DNA of 64,000 bases from Ampelomyces quisqualis (taxonomy: Eukaryota; Ascomycota; Dothideomycetes; Pleosporales; Phaeosphaeriaceae). A program made the translations under genes and the position numbers. Positions 60,197-64,000 of the stretch are shown here, one piece after another. The notes below the pieces were generated by a model. The model saw only the letters and a list, made by a program, of their open reading frames with translations, did no database searches and was not told where the DNA came from. Every line of letters starts with the position of its first letter. The first letter of the stretch is position 1. Location of the stretch: assembly GCA_018398575.1 (NCBI GenBank), contig JAGTXZ010000011.1, positions 1,860,001 through 1,924,000 of the forward strand, written 5' to 3'.

Positions 60197-63100
60197 TTGT
60201 CTTATAATACTGTAAGATCTTTAACTTCTTTTTTCTATGCTGTAATCTACTTAGCTAACGCTTGTAGAGGTCTTAGCTGTTTTAGATAGTGTTTATAGAA
60301 CGCTTGCAACATGTGTAGAGCGCCTATAAAGTTTAAGGCGTTGTACTAGGTAGAGTTAGAGTTATAGCCTACCTATTTTACGCAATACTTTAGGATAAAG
60401 TAGTATAGCTTACTAGCTAGGATCTCTTTAACTTTCTATTCTTTAACACCTTAAATTAGGATGCTAGATAAGTTTAGGCTTAGCTAACTAAGCAGGGGGT
60501 TGTTAGAGTTCTTATAGAAAACGTCTAGAGTAAACACGTTATAGATCTTAGAACCTTTAGGTAGCTTTAGTTAAAATAAATAGCTAACTTATTCTAAAAC
60601 TTTAAAGGGGCCTTTCTACAATTTAGCAAGTTTGCAACTTAGGCAGGTAACAAATAGGTTTTAGGTTAAGAGGTAAACTTTATTACCTACTACCTAATTA
60701 ATAGGTTAACAATATTTGTTTACCTTAGTAGCTATCTGTTTTTGCGCTTTCTTTATATTGTCTTTAGCTATGCGCTAGGCTTTATGCATGCAGGTAGCTA
60801 AGCTTAAGGCATCTTTAACGTTTATATCTTTATGTTTTAAAGAAGATAATACTTAATCTTAGCTCTGTTGTAGTTTAGATCTAAACAAGAGCTAGTATAG
60901 CGCTATACTAATTACAGAGTGTAGCAGCGTAGCTTAGGCTTAATTAATTATTAGCAAGAGGTTACTCTAGTTGTTCTAGTAATAAGATACAAAAGGCCTT
61001 AATTGTTAATTAATATACTTGTTTATAATCTTAGTTTATTTATTAGTTTATTTATAGTAGGCTGTAGAAAGCTTAAGTTACACGCCTAGGATCTTGCAGA
61101 ACTTAGACTAGAATCAGGACATAAACTAGAGTCTACAGTTAGATACTATACTTTTAGGCGTATAGCTAAATTAGTATACCTATTAGATAAACAAGTAAGC
61201 TATTTCTTAAGCGTTAATTATTTTGTAGCAAAAAATAGAAACAGCTTGCTTAGATAGGTAATTAATAACAACTATAATTTAATTATAGCTATAACAATCT
61301 ATTAGGAATGTCTTAAAATCTATACATAAATGCTGCATAGGCCTATTAGGAATTTGTAACAGATAAAGAAAACCTTAGGCTTAGAGCTGTCTTAGATAGA
61401 ATCTTTAACAAGAAACGTAGTTTTGTACATAGCGTTTGCATATAGCCTCTATACCCCTCTAATAATATTGCTAAGCTAGGAGCTAATACATCTTTATAGC
61501 GCTTAGGTAAGTAGTAGATACCTAATTATAAGCCTTTCTAATTAGTTAAGTGCACAAAGAAAAGTCTCTAAGTACATATAGGTATAAGTAATACAGCAGT
61601 AGTCCTTCTTAGATATAATATAGCTGTAGTAGCGTAAGGCGTTCTTCCTTAAAGGAGTAGCAATTCTCTGCTAGCAGAGCTTTAATTAGTTCTAACAAGT
61701 TAAGATTTAGGGGGGCACTAATAGATTAGACTAAAATAGCTAAAACATTAATCTCTAGCTAGTTACAGACGTAGTTCTAAGCTAGTTTAGAGTTAACTAG
61801 AGGGCTTAGGCATTTAAGTCCTAGAAGTACACAAGATCTGTTATAAAAGGTCTTTATTATATATTTTTTAATTAAGCTTAGCCCTAGATAGGGCGTAACT
61901 ATAGAAGGCTACAGGATACTACTTGTTGTTAGGGTGCTTCTAAGAGAGTACTCTTGCTATTACTTTATCTAATACGTTAGTTTCTAACTTTGTGTTATAC
62001 TTAGGATAGAAATAAGATAGCGTAGAAATAGCTAGAAGTAAGGCTTTAATCTAATTAAAAGCCTGTTAGCAGTTTATAGTCTAATCAAACAGTATAGCAG
62101 AACTTTAAAGCTTTATAATTAGTTTAGCTACACAGAAGAAATCCTTAATAAATTATTAATAGAAACTAGCAAAACTAAGAAATAACTTAACGCTAGTAAC
62201 TATAGTAGGTTTAGCCTAGTTTTAGAGTGCTTCTACCTTGTTAGAGTTAACTTTAGTGCTCTAGTTTGTTAAAACGTAACCTAGATACTTTGTATAAGTT
62301 ATATAGAATTTACTTTTCTAAATGTCTACTTAGAGTCCTGTAGTACATAGGCGCTCTAGAACCTTTTAGACGTGTTCCTAATGTAAGTTTATATCCTTAG
62401 AGTAGATTAGAATGTTATTAAGATACGCAATACAGAAATTGTTAAGATAATTAATTAGTATATTATTTATGTAGCGTTAATACGTAGCTAGCCTATTGCA
62501 CAAGCTAAAAGAGAGAACCTTACACTTATATATACTATAATAGGTCCAAAAGGTAGTATACTCTTTAGAGTTAAAATTTATACAAATTTTGTTAAAAGCA
62601 GCCTAGATGTTAAACTTAGTAAAGATCTTAGCCTTAGAGGAGCGTAATAGCAGCTTATTAATACAAAAGATTAGATAGACGTCCTTGCGCGTAAGGGCAT
62701 TAATCTTCTAGTAGTCTACATAGATGCGTATATCTCTATTTAGTTTGCGTATATAAAGGATAAGTAAAGTAAAAGGACTTTAGCTAGCCTTAATAAAACC
62801 CTTCTAAAGGTATTTCTAGACGTAGGCCTTAGTAGCTTTAAGCTCTTTCTAGTTTTACTTATATAGGAAACTAAACGCATTTAGTAATAGTTCTTTAAGA
62901 ACAATCTTATAATTATATAGACAATAAAGAGGTAATTAATTAGCTGCTAACTTACTAAATATATTCTAATACTAGGAGTAACAGGCAGGTAATCTTTTAT
63001 CTAATTAGCTTTAATTGTCTGCGTTATCCTTAAAGGCAAGGATCCTATTAATCTTATAGAGGCTTGTTGTAAAGAACTTGTTTTAGAGCTTCTTTATAAT

Positions 63101-64000
63101 AAAGTAAAATACATTAGCAGAAATAAGAGTAATATAGGTAGTTAGAGGGGGTTTAGACTCTAAGCAGTTTTGCTTAGTTAGAGTATAAGAGATCTCTAAG
63201 ATTTTTTAGGCTAATAGGAGCTTTAAGCATCTCTTAATACAATAAATAGAAGAAGAGGAATAGTAAAGACTGTTTTAGATATAATAGTCTTCTTTTTCCT
63301 ATAGAGCGTTGCGTTGTTGCATATTAAGATAGACAGTAGCTAGCACTATAGCTTAATATAGAATAGTAGGAATAGGAGGTAAAGGATTGTATAAACAGGG
63401 GTACTTAGATAGCTAAATAAACTGTAACCTATCTGTGTCTAATTAAATCTTAAATTGTTTTAACTATTAGAGGCTAAGTATATAATCCTAAGACCTAAGA
63501 TTAAAGATAAGGAATAGACAGTTTAAAATCTTTTAGCTATTAATATTTAAGTGTAGTTAAATATATTAAGTAACTAAAGAAGTAATCTAATTCTTAAAGC
63601 TGCGTACCTAAACCTAGAAGGAGAGCTTCTAGATAGGTTGCTGCAAGGCTTTAAAAACAGATAAGACAATTTGTAAATTTAAAAATAGAAAACCTTAAGC
63701 ACTAGTGTTAATAAGAGTATTAAGGCGTAAGCTAAGGCCTTAGTTATAAAGAAGCGTAAGTATAAGAAAATAAGAACTGCAAAATAAATAAGAAAGGTTA
63801 AGGTAGAATAGATTATAACAGCTTAGGCCTAAAGAAGAGTGTTCTTCTAGGCGCTTCTATTTCCTATACAATACACCTCCTAATTAGGTTGCTCTTAAGC
63901 ATCTTTATACTTATCTACTTCTATAGCTTTAATCTAACGTATACAAGGCTTTATATAGTTACTAAAGTAGTGTCTTAGCTTACTGCAATTGTAACAACTA

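Larger units (their letters stand above)
7156..64000. other. RIP-mutated AT-rich transposon block
   Basis: From just after the telomere-like tract to the window end the DNA is dominated by TA dinucleotides, CA and TG are scarce, while CG survives (for example gcgcgcgcgc at 12,313). Old coding frames are broken almost only by TAA and TAG, as expected when CAA, CAG and TGG are hit. Comparing the two copies of the 18.6-kb element, the differences I read are mostly C-to-T or G-to-A. These are the marks of repeat-induced point mutation, a pre-meiotic process of ascomycetes. No intact conserved gene, tRNA or rRNA was seen here. Confidence 0.95.
58793..64000 (-). mobile_element. Gypsy-4: chromodomain Ty3/Gypsy element, 3' part (runs off window)
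   Basis: Minus-strand frames give, from right to left: a gag CCHC knuckle remnant (~64,000-63,940; CYNCSKLRHYFSNY, last Cys now Tyr); RT (~62,750-62,270; IYVDYQKINALTRKDVYLIF, AKIFTKFNIQAAFNKI, AYLNNILIYSKD); RNase H (~62,010-61,860; VAFYSYALSRAKLNQKIYNK); integrase (~61,390-60,850; LCIDFKTFLIDCYSYNQIIV, SIVSNCRLQF, LGVQLKLSTAYYKQTNKQT); an integrase tail (LFQLKLPKGSKIYNVFTLD); and a chromodomain (~60,440-60,300; VKEILASKLYYFILKYYVK). The active-site YLDD is YLNN at ~62,414. The 3' LTR is at 58,793-59,091; the 5' LTR lies beyond the window. Confidence 0.88.

Noticed and set aside
7156..64000. Mitochondrial or bacterial origin for the AT-rich tract
   Set aside because: It contains Ty3/Gypsy and pogo remnants with directional CpA-to-TpA mutation, and joins nuclear genes with spliceosomal introns.

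Overview
The window is nuclear DNA from a filamentous ascomycete (Pezizomycotina, possibly Dothideomycetes). The evidence is short 48-172 bp spliceosomal introns, fungal versions of core eukaryotic genes, and a long AT-rich tract carrying the signature of repeat-induced point mutation (RIP). It has two sharply different halves.

Bases 1 to about 7,130 are ordinary, compact, balanced-GC euchromatin with five conserved single-copy genes. They are the 3' end of the Vps15 subunit of PI3-kinase (+), U2 snRNP A' / Lea1 (+, 5 exons), the polyadenylation factor Fip1 (-, 3 exons), the FG-nucleoporin Nup49 (+, 2 exons) and an Ecm4-type glutathione transferase (-, 2 exons). FIP1 and NUP49 are divergent and share a 300-bp promoter. 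The other two intergenic gaps between opposed genes are convergent.

At 7,130-7,153, only about 120-160 bp upstream of the ECM4 start, lies a TTAGGG-like interstitial telomeric tract in the orientation expected at a right chromosome end. A degenerate CCCTAA-like stretch follows at once. Beyond it the composition changes abruptly. From about 7,156 to 64,000 no intact gene survives, TpA dominates, CpA and TpG are scarce, CpG is kept, and the stops in old coding frames are nearly all TAA/TAG.

The AT-rich half is a nest of transposons. From left to right: Gypsy-1 (+, gag-protease-RT, broken); Gypsy-2 (-, 3' LTR, polypurine tract, chromodomain, integrase C-terminus, broken); a very large unclassified element of about 18.6 kb present twice, with younger copy A (15,311-33,920) inserted inside older copy B (13,696-15,310 plus 33,921-51,059); Gypsy-3 (-, RT, RNase H, integrase); a Gypsy-1-like scrap; and Gypsy-4 (-, 3' LTR, an antisense ORF, chromodomain, integrase, RNase H, RT, gag knuckle), which runs off the right edge.

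The 18.6-kb element is the main novelty. It has short terminal inverted repeats starting GTTAGGAAAA, apparent 3-bp target duplications, a 9-bp GTTGC-type subterminal repeat at both ends, minus-strand coding frames in its left half and plus-strand frames in its right half. Tandem arrays of fixed unit length (134, 147 and 101 bp) lie between the two halves, and an 89-bp array lies in the left half. The one protein in it that I recognise is a pogo/CENP-B-type DDE transposase. The other long frames I do not recognise.
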